Shown in pieces: positions 25,321-34,122 of a stretch of 64,000 nucleotides of DNA. The notes beneath the pieces are model-generated. The model saw nothing but the letters and a program-made list of their open reading frames with translations. It ran no database searches and was not told where the DNA came from. Source of the DNA: an uncultured Litoreibacter sp. (GTDB taxonomy: Bacteria > Pseudomonadota > Alphaproteobacteria > Rhodobacterales > Rhodobacteraceae). Within the stretch, counting starts at the first letter, position 1; each line of letters begins with the position of its first letter. A program made the translations under genes and the position numbers. The stretch lies in NCBI GenBank assembly GCA_947504205.1, contig CANNGL010000003.1:558001-622000 (forward strand). The letters are read 5' to 3'.

Positions 25321-25595
25321 TGGCGATTACGTCAATTCTGGTTGTCTTTGCGGTAATCTGGTTTCTTGTTCTCTTCTGCGTCTTGCCATTGAGAATGAAG
25401 AGTCAGGGCGATGACGGTGAGATTGTGCCGGGCACCCCTGCGTCTGCACCCGCCAATCCGCAGATGCGCCGGAAATTCTGGATTACGACACTCATTGCGG
25501 TGTCAATTTGGGCCCCTGTTTGTCTCGCCATCAGTTATGGTTGGCTCACTGTCGATACAATCAACTTGTACGAGCGCTTCGGTCCCGACAGTTAG
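25320..25595 (+). CDS. DUF1467 family membrane protein
   Basis: A 91-residue protein with two membrane segments (residues about 5-24 and 53-75) and a polar Pro/Ala loop between them. It begins in the TGATG overlap with the mce stop; this mce-DUF1467 pairing is familiar in Rhodobacterales. The N-terminal I-W-F-L-V-L-F-C-V-L-P-L-R motif is typical of DUF1467. Function unknown. It converges with the EI24 gene, with a 4-base overlap. Confidence 0.87.
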   Translation: MAITSILVVFAVIWFLVLFCVLPLRMKSQGDDGEIVPGTPASAPANPQMRRKFWITTLIAVSIWAPVCLAISYGWLTVDTINLYERFGPDS

Positions 25596-26272
25596 TTTCT
25601 GTTCAGCCGGTGGAACAGATGGGTGAAGGTGGCGACGCCCAGTATTGGCACAAACAGGTTTAACACAGGTATCGTTAGTGGGATCGCCATAATAATCCCG
25701 GATATCCAGATTGCGCCTCGGTTTTGCTTGAGAAAGCTACGTGCACCTAAGGCACCAAGTCGACGTTGAGCGACAAGTGATGCATATTCACGGCCAAGCA
25801 AGAAGCCATTCAGGCCATAGAACACAAAAGGCGCAAGCGGTGTGAAATACAAGACGAGGGCCACAATATTTGCCCCGAGCAATATTGCCAGGAAGCGCAG
25901 TGACTCCCAAACGGCCTCCGAGATGGCCAACGGCTGCACGGGCGGTTCATTTGGGTAGTGGTTTGCTTCTACCGCATCCACGACTTGATCCAGAAATAGC
26001 CCGGTGAAAGCTGACGCTACCGGCACCATTAGGAAGACGGACAAGGCCAACATCAAGGGGACAATGGCGAGGGACAGAGCGTTATCTATCCAGGTAATTT
26101 CGCCGATCCATGGCAGCGCGAAGCTATCTGGAACGATCAGTCCAACCGTCCACGCAAAGCCTAGCGTGAAGATGAAAAGCAGGCCAATTGTCAGGCCCAG
26201 ACCCAACCCAAGCACTCGAGTGAACCGTGGGTCGCCGATCTGGCCGATGGCTTTAAGAAAGTCACTAATCAC
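25592..26272 (-). CDS. EI24/CysZ-like membrane protein
   Basis: The 226-residue protein has about five to six hydrophobic segments and the EI24 family pattern, including L-F-L-D-Q-V-V-D-A-V-E near the middle and the segment Y-G-L-N-G-F-L-L-G-R-E-Y. Some relatives (CysZ) move sulfate; others have unknown roles. The start is a GTG overlapping the stop of the nitroreductase gene (GTGA), so the two are coupled. A sulfate-related role is possible but not shown; sat-cysC lies about 9 kb away. Confidence 0.82.
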   Translation of the reverse strand: MISDFLKAIGQIGDPRFTRVLGLGLGLTIGLLFIFTLGFAWTVGLIVPDSFALPWIGEITWIDNALSLAIVPLMLALSVFLMVPVASAFTGLFLDQVVDAVEANHYPNEPPVQPLAISEAVWESLRFLAILLGANIVALVLYFTPLAPFVFYGLNGFLLGREYASLVAQRRLGALGARSFLKQNRGAIWISGIIMAIPLTIPVLNLFVPILGVATFTHLFHRLNRN

Positions 26273-26847
26273 GTGCTGACCCAGCTTGTGATGGCGGTGA
26301 TATCCGGCCGCGGCCGGTCAGGAGGTGTCGAGGTTTCCGTGCCTAGGTGGATGAAACCGGCTACGAACTCGTTGGGACCAAGGCCCAATCCTTCTGTGAG
26401 AAAAGGCCTGTCGAAGGCGGTCCACCCGGTGAGCCAATTCGCACCCCATCCTGATGCTAAGGCTGCATTGAGCAGAGCGAGGCAAACCGCGCCAGCGCTC
26501 AAGGTTTGCTCAATCTCCGGAATTTTTTCAGACGGCTTCGGTGACGCGATAACAGCCACGGATAGAGGCGCTTTCAAAAACATGTCGGATATTTTGGTTA
26601 GCTTTTCAGGCTCCAACTGTAGCTCTACCCCCCGGGTTCGAGCTAAGTCCGCGAGCCGGGCCAGTGCAGCGGGTTCCAAGACAATGAACCTCCACGGCTC
26701 CAGCTTGCCATGGTCAGGCGTACGGGCGGCTGCCGTCAATATCGGCTTCAACTCTCCCTTGGTCGGGGCTGGTTGCGCCAAGGTTTTTGCAGGTCTAGAT
26801 CGTCGGGTCTGAAGGAAGTCGATGACTGCTGTATTGATCTTAGGCAT
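26269..26847 (-). CDS. Nitroreductase family protein
   Basis: A 192-residue FMN-dependent nitroreductase-like protein. ATG 26847 is chosen over an upstream in-frame start at 26868. Conserved elements include the N-terminal R-R-S (FMN phosphate binding), A-A-R-T-P-D-H-G-K-L-E-P-W-R-F-I-V (a YdjA-like signature) and G-A-N-W-L-T-G-W further on. These enzymes reduce nitro or quinone compounds with NAD(P)H; the physiological substrate is unknown. It precedes the EI24 gene and follows the small topA-linked gene. Confidence 0.88.
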   Translation of the reverse strand: MPKINTAVIDFLQTRRSRPAKTLAQPAPTKGELKPILTAAARTPDHGKLEPWRFIVLEPAALARLADLARTRGVELQLEPEKLTKISDMFLKAPLSVAVIASPKPSEKIPEIEQTLSAGAVCLALLNAALASGWGANWLTGWTAFDRPFLTEGLGLGPNEFVAGFIHLGTETSTPPDRPRPDITAITSWVST

Positions 26848-26897
26848 TCTCGTCCCCGGGCTTAGCACTTTTCATTTTGGGTGCGCTGTCGGGAACT

Positions 26898-27020
26898 TCA
26901 AGGCCGACTCAGGCTTTCAACGGAAAAGCTTGCTGCAGTCGCAGGGCGAGACTTTGCAAAAATGAGTGCACCTAGCAATGTCAGGAAAACCAATACCAAG
27001 ACCAGCAGTCCTTTTATCAT
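26898..27020 (-). CDS. 40-residue single-pass membrane peptide coupled to topA
   Basis: This ORF starts at ATG 27020 in an ATGA overlap with the topA stop and ends at TGA 26898-26900. The first 22 residues are almost entirely hydrophobic (Leu/Val/Phe after M-I-K-G), and the rest is a short polar tail with Ala-Thr-Ala-Ala. It therefore looks like a small membrane protein or a signal peptide without cargo. Placement between topA and the nitroreductase gene, and the exact stop-start overlap, support real translation. No homologue recognised. Confidence 0.55.
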   Translation of the reverse strand: MIKGLLVLVLVFLTLLGALIFAKSRPATAASFSVESLSRP

Positions 27021-29566
27021 GCACTCTTCTTCTTACTTGGTTTACGACCCTTGCCTTTCTTGGCGGCTTTTTCAGCAATCAATTCCACTGCCATTTCTAT
27101 CGTCACATCCGCGGGTTCAGTGCCTTTTGGCAATGTGGCATTCACCTTCTCCCACTTTACGTAAGGCCCATATTTACCATCCATGATATCGACTGGCCCG
27201 CCATCATCCGGGTGCTCCCCCAAGGAGCGAACAGGCTTTGCTTTAACGCCACGACCGCCACGGGATGCAACCTTTTGTGCCAAAAGCTCGACAGCGCGAT
27301 TCATTCCAACGGTAAAGACTTCGTCAAGACTTTCGAGGTTGGCATTGGTGCCACCTCTGTCTGAGGTGCTTTCGGCGTGTTTGATGTAGGGGCCATAGCG
27401 TCCGATATTTGACCAGACCATGATGCCGTCTTCCGGATGTGGGCCGATCTCACGCGGCAGTGACAGCAGTTTCAGAGCTTGCTCCATATCCACATCTTCT
27501 GGTGGCCAATCCTTTGGGATTGATTGGCGTGGAGGCTTCTTGCTGTCTTCGGTCACATCGCCGCGCTGCACATAGGGACCAAAGCGCCCTTTATGCACCC
27601 AGATATTGTCTCCACCATCTTCGCCCAACAGCTTTCCTTCTGGCGGGATAGCGGAAGCGTCTTCGGCGCCCGGTGGACCGAAGGCACGTGTATAGCGGCA
27701 CTCTGGATAGTTCGAGCACCCTATGAAGGCCCCCCCGGAACGCGCAGTGCGCATCGAGAGGCGACCTTGTCCACAGTTAGGGCAAAGTCGAGGATCCGTG
27801 CCATCTTCATTTGCCGGAAATAGATGTGGCTCAAGCACGTCGTTAATCTTTTCGAGAACTTCGGTGATCGAGAGATCCAGTGCTTCAGCAATCGCTACGG
27901 AGAAATCGTTCCAGAACCGGCTGAGTACATTCTTGTAGTTCCGGTCGCCAGCCGAAACGTCATCAAGCTCTTCTTCGAGGTTTGCGGTAAATTCATAGCC
28001 CACATATTTGCGGAAGAAGTTGGTCAAGAATACCGTTACAAGTCTTCCTTTGTCCTCCGGGATAAGCCTGTTCTTTTCCTTACGGACGTATTCTCGATCC
28101 TGAATGGTCGTCACGATGGATGCGTATGTAGAAGGGCGCCCAATGCCCAGTTCCTCCATCCGCTTGACCAACGTCGCTTCTGTGTAGCGTGGCGGTGGCT
28201 GGGTGAAGTGCTGTTCAGGCGTGACGGTTCGCTTTTCGGCGCGCTCCCCTTCGCTGACCTGCGGCAAACGCTTGTCATCATCGTCGAGAACCTGATCGTC
28301 TTTGCCCTCTTCGTAGACCTTCAAGAAGCCGTCAAACAATATCACCTGACCTGTCGCGCGCAGCTTCACCTGACCATCATCACTGCCAACATCGACCGTG
28401 GTTCGCTCCAGCCGGGCAGCCGCCATTTGGGACGCGATTGTGCGCTTGTAGATCAGATCGTAGATTTTCTTTTGATCGGCATCAGTCAGATTAATGCTTG
28501 CCAGATCTTGCATCATATCCGTGGGTCGAATGCACTCATGCGCTTCTTGCGCATTCTTGGCTTTGTTCTTGTACATCCGCGGATCTGCTGGCACGTAGTC
28601 GTCGCCAAACTTCGCTTTGATCGCATCGCGGGCCGCATGAACGGCTTCCGGCGCCATATCGATACCATCTGTCCGCATATAGGTAATGTGGCCCGCCTCA
28701 TAGAGTCGTTGTGCGACGCTCATGGTTTGGCGGGCGCCCATTCCAAATTTGCGGGAAGCTTCTTGCTGTAGCGTAGAGGTCATGAAGGGCGCGGAGGGGT
28801 TGCGCGTGCCAGGTTTCGCTTCAACGGAAACGACACTTAGGTCGCGGGAGTTAATAGCCTGAACTGCCAGCTCCGCCGCAGTTTCATTTTCAATGTCAAA
28901 TTTTTCGAGTTTCTTGCCGCCAAGAACCGTCAGTCGCGCTTCGTACTCCTGCCCACGGCTGGATCCGAGCATTGCTTTGACGGACCAATATTCCTGCGCA
29001 TTGAATTTTTCGATTTCCATCTCGCGTTCGACGATCAAACGTAGACAGACAGACTGAACCCGACCCGCAGATTTTGCTCCGGGCAACCGCCGCCACAAAA
29101 CTGGAGAAAGCTTAAACCCGACCAGATAATCAAGCGCGCGGCGCGCAAGATAGGCATCAACCAAAGGCTGATCCACCTGCCGCGGGTTTTTCATGGCGTC
29201 GGTGACCGCAGACTTTGTGATGGCGTTAAAGACAACGCGCGATACTGGCGTGTCCTTCTTGATCGCCTTGCGTTTTCTCAAAGCCTCTTCAAGGTGCCAG
29301 CTAATCGCCTCGCCCTCACGATCGGGGTCCGTTGCGAGGATCAGAGCGTTGTCATCTTTCAGAGCGTCGGCAATGGCTTTGACGTGCTTTTTCGAACCGG
29401 AATCGACTTCCCAAAGCATCTCAAAGTCCGCATCCGGGTCAACTGATCCGTCTTTTGGGGGCAGATCGCGAACGTGTCCGTATGAAGCCAGCACTACGTA
29501 GTCAGGACCAAGATACTTGTTGATTGTTTTGGCCTTGGCAGGTGACTCAACGACAACGACTGGCAT
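27017..29566 (-). CDS. topA: DNA topoisomerase I
   Basis: Type IA topoisomerase that relaxes negative supercoils. The 849-residue protein starts at ATG 29566 (AGAGGA upstream). It begins with the Toprim domain (V-V-V-V-E-S-P-A-K-A-K-T-I-N-K-Y-L-G). The catalytic Tyr lies in I-T-Y-M-R-T-D-G. A four-Cys zinc motif follows near residue 585 (C-P-N-C-G-Q-G-R-L, then G-C-S-N-Y-P-E-C), with degenerate repeats after it and a Lys-rich tail. Its stop overlaps the 40-aa peptide. Confidence 0.97.
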   Translation of the reverse strand: MPVVVVESPAKAKTINKYLGPDYVVLASYGHVRDLPPKDGSVDPDADFEMLWEVDSGSKKHVKAIADALKDDNALILATDPDREGEAISWHLEEALRKRKAIKKDTPVSRVVFNAITKSAVTDAMKNPRQVDQPLVDAYLARRALDYLVGFKLSPVLWRRLPGAKSAGRVQSVCLRLIVEREMEIEKFNAQEYWSVKAMLGSSRGQEYEARLTVLGGKKLEKFDIENETAAELAVQAINSRDLSVVSVEAKPGTRNPSAPFMTSTLQQEASRKFGMGARQTMSVAQRLYEAGHITYMRTDGIDMAPEAVHAARDAIKAKFGDDYVPADPRMYKNKAKNAQEAHECIRPTDMMQDLASINLTDADQKKIYDLIYKRTIASQMAAARLERTTVDVGSDDGQVKLRATGQVILFDGFLKVYEEGKDDQVLDDDDKRLPQVSEGERAEKRTVTPEQHFTQPPPRYTEATLVKRMEELGIGRPSTYASIVTTIQDREYVRKEKNRLIPEDKGRLVTVFLTNFFRKYVGYEFTANLEEELDDVSAGDRNYKNVLSRFWNDFSVAIAEALDLSITEVLEKINDVLEPHLFPANEDGTDPRLCPNCGQGRLSMRTARSGGAFIGCSNYPECRYTRAFGPPGAEDASAIPPEGKLLGEDGGDNIWVHKGRFGPYVQRGDVTEDSKKPPRQSIPKDWPPEDVDMEQALKLLSLPREIGPHPEDGIMVWSNIGRYGPYIKHAESTSDRGGTNANLESLDEVFTVGMNRAVELLAQKVASRGGRGVKAKPVRSLGEHPDDGGPVDIMDGKYGPYVKWEKVNATLPKGTEPADVTIEMAVELIAEKAAKKGKGRKPSKKKSA

Positions 29567-29753
29567 GAAAATCCTCTGAGAAAAACATCTGCTCTGGCGG
29601 CGATACATGTGGTTGCATGGGCGAGATTGTCAACCTCAACGACCCAAAGCGCGGCAATTGGTTTGCTTGAAAGCTTAGAAATGCCGGAACTGTGACGCTA
29701 CGAAAGCGGGCGGGAATGGTGATTTGTCCAAACGATGTTGTTATGTCTTGGAT

Positions 29754-30521
29754 ATGCGACAAATGCTGACAGCTTTGATCACGTCCCTCTTTCTGGCCAC
29801 AACCGCGCAAGCGGATTGCGTGATATTGCTCCACGGGTTGGCGCGTAGCGCTATTTCGCTAACTGTCGTGGAAGAGAGCTTAGAAGCGAATGGTTTTAAG
29901 ACCGTAAATCCTGGCTATCCTTCTACCAGCGACACAATCCGCGATTTGGCCGAGCAGTCCATACCAGCCGCGCTCGCCGAGTGTGGAGATGAAAGAGATG
30001 TGCACTTTGTGACGCACTCGATGGGCGGGATACTTCTGCGTGCGTATCTCGAAGATCAAGATATCGAGAAACTACGCCGGGTCGTTATGCTTGCCCCACC
30101 CAACCAAGGCTCCGAGCTGGTCGATACGCTTGGTAATCTGGATCCGTTTCGTTGGGTGAACGGACCTGCTGGATTGCAGCTGGGTACCGGAGATGGCAGC
30201 GTTCCAAGAGCACTGGGGCCGGTTGATTTCGAGCTTGGCATTCTGGCGGGTGAACAATCTCTGAACCCTGTATATTCATCGATCATTCCCGGCCCGGACG
30301 ACGGAAAGGTTTCGGTCGAGAGCACCAAGGTTGCGGGGATGTCCGACCATCTCGTCTTACCTGTTACGCATACTTTCATGATGAACTCTCCATTGGTCGT
30401 GGCACAAACCTTGGAGTTTCTCCAAAATGGTGCCTTCGATCCGGACCTTACTTTTGGTGATATTGTCTCAGACGTAACAGAAGCCGTGACATCTGAAGTC
30501 ACTAATATCATCTCTGACTGA
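29754..30521 (+). CDS. Exported alpha/beta hydrolase, lipase-like
   Basis: The 255-residue protein starts at ATG 29754 with a signal peptide ([11 protein letters not shown] core, cleavage near A-Q-A). The mature part begins [10 protein letters not shown] and contains the nucleophile motif [19 protein letters not shown] and a C-terminal H in V-T-H-T-F, so a Ser-Asp-His triad is probable. It resembles bacterial secreted triacylglycerol lipase or PGAP1-like esterases. It diverges from topA with a 187-bp gap and converges with purK. Confidence 0.85.
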   Translation: MRQMLTALITSLFLATTAQADCVILLHGLARSAISLTVVEESLEANGFKTVNPGYPSTSDTIRDLAEQSIPAALAECGDERDVHFVTHSMGGILLRAYLEDQDIEKLRRVVMLAPPNQGSELVDTLGNLDPFRWVNGPAGLQLGTGDGSVPRALGPVDFELGILAGEQSLNPVYSSIIPGPDDGKVSVESTKVAGMSDHLVLPVTHTFMMNSPLVVAQTLEFLQNGAFDPDLTFGDIVSDVTEAVTSEVTNIISD

Positions 30522-30536
30522 GCTCTGTCCGACCAG

Positions 30537-30559
30537 CCTAGCTTTCAGTGTCAGCTAGG
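30537..30559. terminator. Hairpin between the lipase-like gene and purK
   Basis: CCTAGCT (30537-30543) and AGCTAGG (30553-30559) form a perfect 7-bp stem with a 9-base loop in the convergent gap. No strong T run follows on either strand, so it may be a weak bidirectional terminator. Confidence 0.35.
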
Positions 30560-31628
30560 ATTTCGGAGAGATACGATTGAAGTGCCCCATCTTCCGGCCG
30601 GGCTTGGTTTCCGCTTTTCCATAAAGGTGTAGCGCTACGCTTGCATCCTTGGACAGATCAATGACCTTGGAAATGTCGTCTCCGATCAGGTTTTCCATCA
30701 CGCAATCGGCGTGGCGCGTCCCGTTTGCCAAGGGCCAGCCGGCAATGGCGCGGATGTGCTGTTCAAACTGGTCGGTGATACAACCGTTTTGTGTCCAATG
30801 CCCCGAATTGTGGACACGTGGGGCGATCTCGTTGACGATGAGACCCTCCGAGGTGACGAATAATTCGACCCCAAGAACGCCTACATAGTCCAACGCATTG
30901 AGAATTTTCGCGGTCAGTAGAACTGCGTCGTTGCGCATCGAAGCCGATATGCCGGATGGCACCATGGTGGTGCGTAATATCCCGTCTACATGGACATTTT
31001 CGCCAGGGTCGAAGCAGGCAATCTCACCATCGATACCGCGCGCGCCAATGACCGAGATTTCGCGTTCGAACTCGACAAACCCTTCCAATATCGAGGGGGC
31101 ACCCCGCATATCATTGAAGGCGTTTTCGATTTGGTCGTTAGATTGGATTCGGGCCTGACCCTTGCCATCATATCCAAAACGCCGGGTCTTCAGAATGGAG
31201 GGTACACCAATTGTTGCGAGCGCGGCATGTAAATCGTCGATGGTCGCGATCGGGGCAAACGGTGCTGTCAATAAACCAAGATCTGTCAAAAATTGCTTTT
31301 CGGTCAGTCGATCTTGTGAAACCGCAAGAGCGTTCCGGCCCGGTCGTATGGGGCGAAGCGCCTCCAATGCGTCGAGGGCAGTCGTCGGGATATTTTCAAA
31401 CTCGTAGGTGACTACGTCGACGCTGTCTGCAAACTTTTGGAGTGCATCCAGATCAGCGTACTCGGCCTTCAGGTGGTAATTAGCAACATGCGCTGCGGGT
31501 GGGTCGCCCGATGGATCGAAAATACAGGTTTTGAAGCCCAACCTCGAAGCCGCAACCGAGAGCATACGGCCAAGTTGGCCGCCTCCTAGAATGCCGATTA
31601 CGCTGCCTGACTCTAATTGCTCAGTCAT
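30555..31628 (-). CDS. purK: N5-carboxyaminoimidazole ribonucleotide synthase
   Basis: PurK makes N5-CAIR from AIR, ATP and bicarbonate in purine synthesis. The 357-residue ATP-grasp protein begins with [13 protein letters not shown] near residue 12 and has the ATP-grasp signature F-G-Y-D-G-K-G-Q-A and the C-terminal [14 protein letters not shown]. Its ATG overlaps the purE stop by eight bases, so translation is coupled. Confidence 0.96.
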   Translation of the reverse strand: MTEQLESGSVIGILGGGQLGRMLSVAASRLGFKTCIFDPSGDPPAAHVANYHLKAEYADLDALQKFADSVDVVTYEFENIPTTALDALEALRPIRPGRNALAVSQDRLTEKQFLTDLGLLTAPFAPIATIDDLHAALATIGVPSILKTRRFGYDGKGQARIQSNDQIENAFNDMRGAPSILEGFVEFEREISVIGARGIDGEIACFDPGENVHVDGILRTTMVPSGISASMRNDAVLLTAKILNALDYVGVLGVELFVTSEGLIVNEIAPRVHNSGHWTQNGCITDQFEQHIRAIAGWPLANGTRHADCVMENLIGDDISKVIDLSKDASVALHLYGKAETKPGRKMGHFNRISPKS

Positions 31629-32118
31629 TGGCCGGTGCGTCCGGGATTGAGTTGGAAAGCTCCTCGCGCCACGCGTCCAAACGCGCAGCGAGTTTGGTGT
31701 CCTCTACTGCCAGTATCGCTGCCGCCATCAGACCTGCATTTGCAGCCCCTGCGCTTCCAATTGCCATTGTTGCTACGGGAAATCCTTTTGGCATCTGTAC
31801 TATGGAATAGAGGCTGTCCACTCCGGACAACGCTTTGCTTTGAACTGGCACACCGATCACAGGAAGGCGTGTTTTGGACGCCATCATGCCTGGCAGATGC
31901 GCTGCGCCGCCAGCCCCTGCGATAATTACCTTGAGGCCACGATCAATCGCTGTTTTGCCATAATCCCACAGCCGGTCGGGCGTTCGGTGTGCAGAGACGA
32001 TTTTCGCTTCATATTCGATGCCAAGGGCATCCAGTATCTGCGCTGCTTCGGTCATAGTGGTCCAGTCTGACTGACTGCCCATGACGATCCCGACATGTGT
32101 TGGATTTGTGACCGACAT
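31621..32118 (-). CDS. purE: N5-carboxyaminoimidazole ribonucleotide mutase
   Basis: PurE turns N5-CAIR into CAIR. The 165-residue class I enzyme starts at ATG 32118 with GGAG six bases upstream. It begins [11 protein letters not shown] and contains A-H-R-T-P-D-R and [11 protein letters not shown]. It is the first gene of the purEK pair. Confidence 0.97.
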   Translation of the reverse strand: MSVTNPTHVGIVMGSQSDWTTMTEAAQILDALGIEYEAKIVSAHRTPDRLWDYGKTAIDRGLKVIIAGAGGAAHLPGMMASKTRLPVIGVPVQSKALSGVDSLYSIVQMPKGFPVATMAIGSAGAANAGLMAAAILAVEDTKLAARLDAWREELSNSIPDAPAND

Positions 32119-32163
32119 AATATCTCCAGTGATGGGAAGTGGCGTTATAGCCAACTGCTCATT

Positions 32164-32382
32164 TTACGCAATAATATCCGGGGTGAGTTGGTCTTCGATT
32201 GCCGCGATACGGTCTTTCATCTGCAACTTCTTTTTCTTGAGGCGTCGAAGGGTCAGCTGGTCGGGCCGCGCACGCTCCTCAAGCGCCTTGATCGCATCGT
32301 CAAGATCTCGATGTTCGCCGCGCAAAACCTCCAGTTTCACGCGTAGAACCTCGTTCTGCGTCATGTTGGCAGTAGAGTTCAT
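32164..32382 (-). CDS. DUF465 (YdcH) family protein
   Basis: A 72-residue helical, charge-rich protein of the DUF465/YdcH type, with H-R-D-L-D-D-A-I and L-R-R-L-K-K-K-K-L-Q-M-K-D-R-I (positively charged, coiled-coil-like). GGGGAAG before the ATG supports the start. It lies upstream of purE on the same strand. Confidence 0.9.
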   Translation of the reverse strand: MNSTANMTQNEVLRVKLEVLRGEHRDLDDAIKALEERARPDQLTLRRLKKKKLQMKDRIAAIEDQLTPDIIA

Positions 32383-32470
32383 ATCTTCCCCACTTCGACA
32401 CTGCGTTGGAGCATCTTACGCAATTATGTAGTCGAGTTGAGACATCTTACCAATGGATTTGACGCGAAAA

Positions 32471-32500
32471 CCTTGAGTTGGCCACCATACGACCCCATTT
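32471..32500 (+). promoter_or_regulatory. Sigma-32 (RpoH)-type heat-shock promoter of hsp20
   Basis: CCTTGAG at 32471-32477 and CCCCATTT at 32493-32500 are separated by a 15-base spacer. This fits the RpoH consensus (CTTGAA, 13-15 bases, CCCCATnT) nearly exactly. The -10 element lies 66 bases before hsp20, so heat-shock control of this operon is likely. Confidence 0.75.
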
Positions 32501-32565
32501 GTAGGACATGGTCGCTGTAAACAGGGCCGAACTGACGCAAAGTCGCTTAGACAAAGGGCTGTGCC

Positions 32566-32979
32566 ATGACAAAACTGACTTTCGGGTCGCATCCTTTCCT
32601 TCTGGGGTTTGATCAGCTTGAACGCTTGGTCGAACGTACGGCGAAATCTGCCAATGAAGGATATCCACCGTTCAATATCGAGCAGTCTTCCGAAAATGCT
32701 TTTCGGATAACATTAGCCGTTGCCGGGTTTTCCGACGAGGATTTGACTATCACTGTCGAAGATCGACAACTTGTGGTACGCGGCAAGCACCCGGACGATG
32801 CCGACAGCCGCGTGTTCTTGCATCGCGGCATCGCGGCACGTCAGTTTCAAAAGGCGTTCGTCCTTGCTGATGGCGTTGATGTCGCCGGTGCGGAGTTGGA
32901 AAACGGTCTGCTGCATATAGATCTGGAGCGCGCCGTGCCGAACAGTGTCGTTCAGACCATCAAAATCAACAAAGGATGA
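32566..32979 (+). CDS. Small heat-shock protein (Hsp20/IbpA type)
   Basis: A 137-residue alpha-crystallin-domain chaperone that holds unfolding proteins. The N-terminal block L-L-G-F-D-Q-L-E-R-L is typical of IbpA-like proteins. The crystallin core runs through Y-P-P-F-N-I-E, F-R-I-T-L-A-V-A-G-F and L-E-N-G-L-L-H-I-D-L-E-R. AAAGGG lies before the ATG. A sigma-32-type promoter lies upstream, and the DUF1150 gene begins 12 bases downstream. Confidence 0.95.
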   Translation: MTKLTFGSHPFLLGFDQLERLVERTAKSANEGYPPFNIEQSSENAFRITLAVAGFSDEDLTITVEDRQLVVRGKHPDDADSRVFLHRGIAARQFQKAFVLADGVDVAGAELENGLLHIDLERAVPNSVVQTIKINKG

Positions 32980-32990
32980 GGAGAGCTGAA

Positions 32991-33218
32991 ATGGACACGC
33001 CTTTTGACTTCAAAGATGAACTGGAAGAACGGATTGTTTATGTGCGATCAGTTGATGTCTCTGAGCTGCCAGAAGATGTTCAGCAAGTTGCCGGTGATTT
33101 AAATCAGATTTATGCGGTTCACGCCCCAAATGGCGAGAGACTCGCTTTGGTTCGCGATCGCAACATGGCTTTTGTTCTCGCGCGGCAAAATGACTTCGCG
33201 CCCGTGACGGTTCATTGA
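32991..33218 (+). CDS. DUF1150 family protein
   Basis: A 75-residue acidic protein starting at ATG 32991, with GAGGAG at 32978-32983. The pattern I-V-Y-V-R-S-V-D-V-S-E-L-P and L-Y-A-V-H-x-P-x-G-E-R-L-A-L-V-like core (here I-Y-A-V-H-A-P-N-G-E-R-L-A-L-V) is that of DUF1150. It commonly follows hsp20 in Rhodobacterales. Its TGA overlaps the TTG start of the PhzF gene. Function unknown, but it is likely part of the heat-shock operon. Confidence 0.9.
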   Translation: MDTPFDFKDELEERIVYVRSVDVSELPEDVQQVAGDLNQIYAVHAPNGERLALVRDRNMAFVLARQNDFAPVTVH

Positions 33219-34105
33219 CCAAAACTGAATATCCCTTTGATTGGGTGGATGCATTTACAGATCAACCCTTCGGCGGAAACGGCTGCTCGGTCGTCTACGA
33301 TCAGGGTGAGCTTTCATCTTCGGTGTGCCTTTCCTACACGAAGGAAACAGGCTTGGTCGAATGTACCTTTGTTGGCCCATCTGACGTAGCGGATGTAAAA
33401 GTTCGCTACTTCTTGGCTGAACGTGAAATCCCATTTGCGGGCCATCCTACAATCGCAACTGTTGCCTCGCTATTGGATCGCGGCTTGTTCGACAGCTCTG
33501 AGATTACATTGGAGACGGGAGCGGGACTTATTTCAATAAGTGCAGACCTAAGTCAGACCTTACCCACAATCACGATGACACAGATCGCGCCGGTTTTCGG
33601 TCCTGAATGTCCCAAACAACTGGTGGCAGATGTCGTGTCTTTGTCTGCTGATGACATTTTGGAAACACCTCAAGTGGTTTCCACGGGTTTACCGTTCTGC
33701 GTTACTTTGTTGAAAGATCACGCAGCGATGGCGCGCGCAACGCTGGACGTTCGGGCACTTGAGCTATTTCGCAAGCAAGTCTCATATCCCAACGGTGATT
33801 TGATGGAGCCTTATCTGATCGTGCGCGGGGGTGCGACGCCAGAAGGGCAAACGTTTTCTCGGCTACTACTGGCACCGCCAAATCCACCAGAAGACCCATT
33901 CACAGGTTCAGCGACAGGGTGCGCCGCAGCTTATCTTTGGTCTCGCGGACTCATTGAGACGCCCAGCTACGTAGCTGAGCAGGGCAATTGGATTGGCCGC
34001 CCCGGAAAAGCTCAGGTCGATGTTCTCGGATCACCTGACGATGTAACGGGTATCAGAGTGTCGGGCTCAGGCGTCGTGGTTATGTCTGGAACGCTGCGTC
34101 TCTAG
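33215..34105 (+). CDS. PhzF-family isomerase-like protein
   Basis: The 296-residue protein begins at TTG 33215, overlapping the stop of the DUF1150 gene (TTGA); no in-frame ATG precedes it, and F-D-W-V-D-A-F-T-D-Q-P-F-G-G-N-G is the expected N-terminus. PhzF motifs include the acidic residue in E-T-G-L-V-E-C and the C-terminal P-E-D-P-F-T-G-S-A-T-G-C-A-A-A. PhzF proteins are epimerase/isomerase-like; the substrate here is not known. It is coupled to the hsp20 operon by the TTGA overlap, so it may be read through. Confidence 0.85.
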   Translation: MTKTEYPFDWVDAFTDQPFGGNGCSVVYDQGELSSSVCLSYTKETGLVECTFVGPSDVADVKVRYFLAEREIPFAGHPTIATVASLLDRGLFDSSEITLETGAGLISISADLSQTLPTITMTQIAPVFGPECPKQLVADVVSLSADDILETPQVVSTGLPFCVTLLKDHAAMARATLDVRALELFRKQVSYPNGDLMEPYLIVRGGATPEGQTFSRLLLAPPNPPEDPFTGSATGCAAAYLWSRGLIETPSYVAEQGNWIGRPGKAQVDVLGSPDDVTGIRVSGSGVVVMSGTLRL

Positions 34106-34122
34106 TGTTGCAGGTTGCTCAG

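Noticed and set aside
27824-28771. A long open frame on the plus strand opposite topA (about 315 codons)
   Set aside because: It lies wholly antisense to the conserved topA gene and has no ribosome site, family motif or codon pattern of its own.
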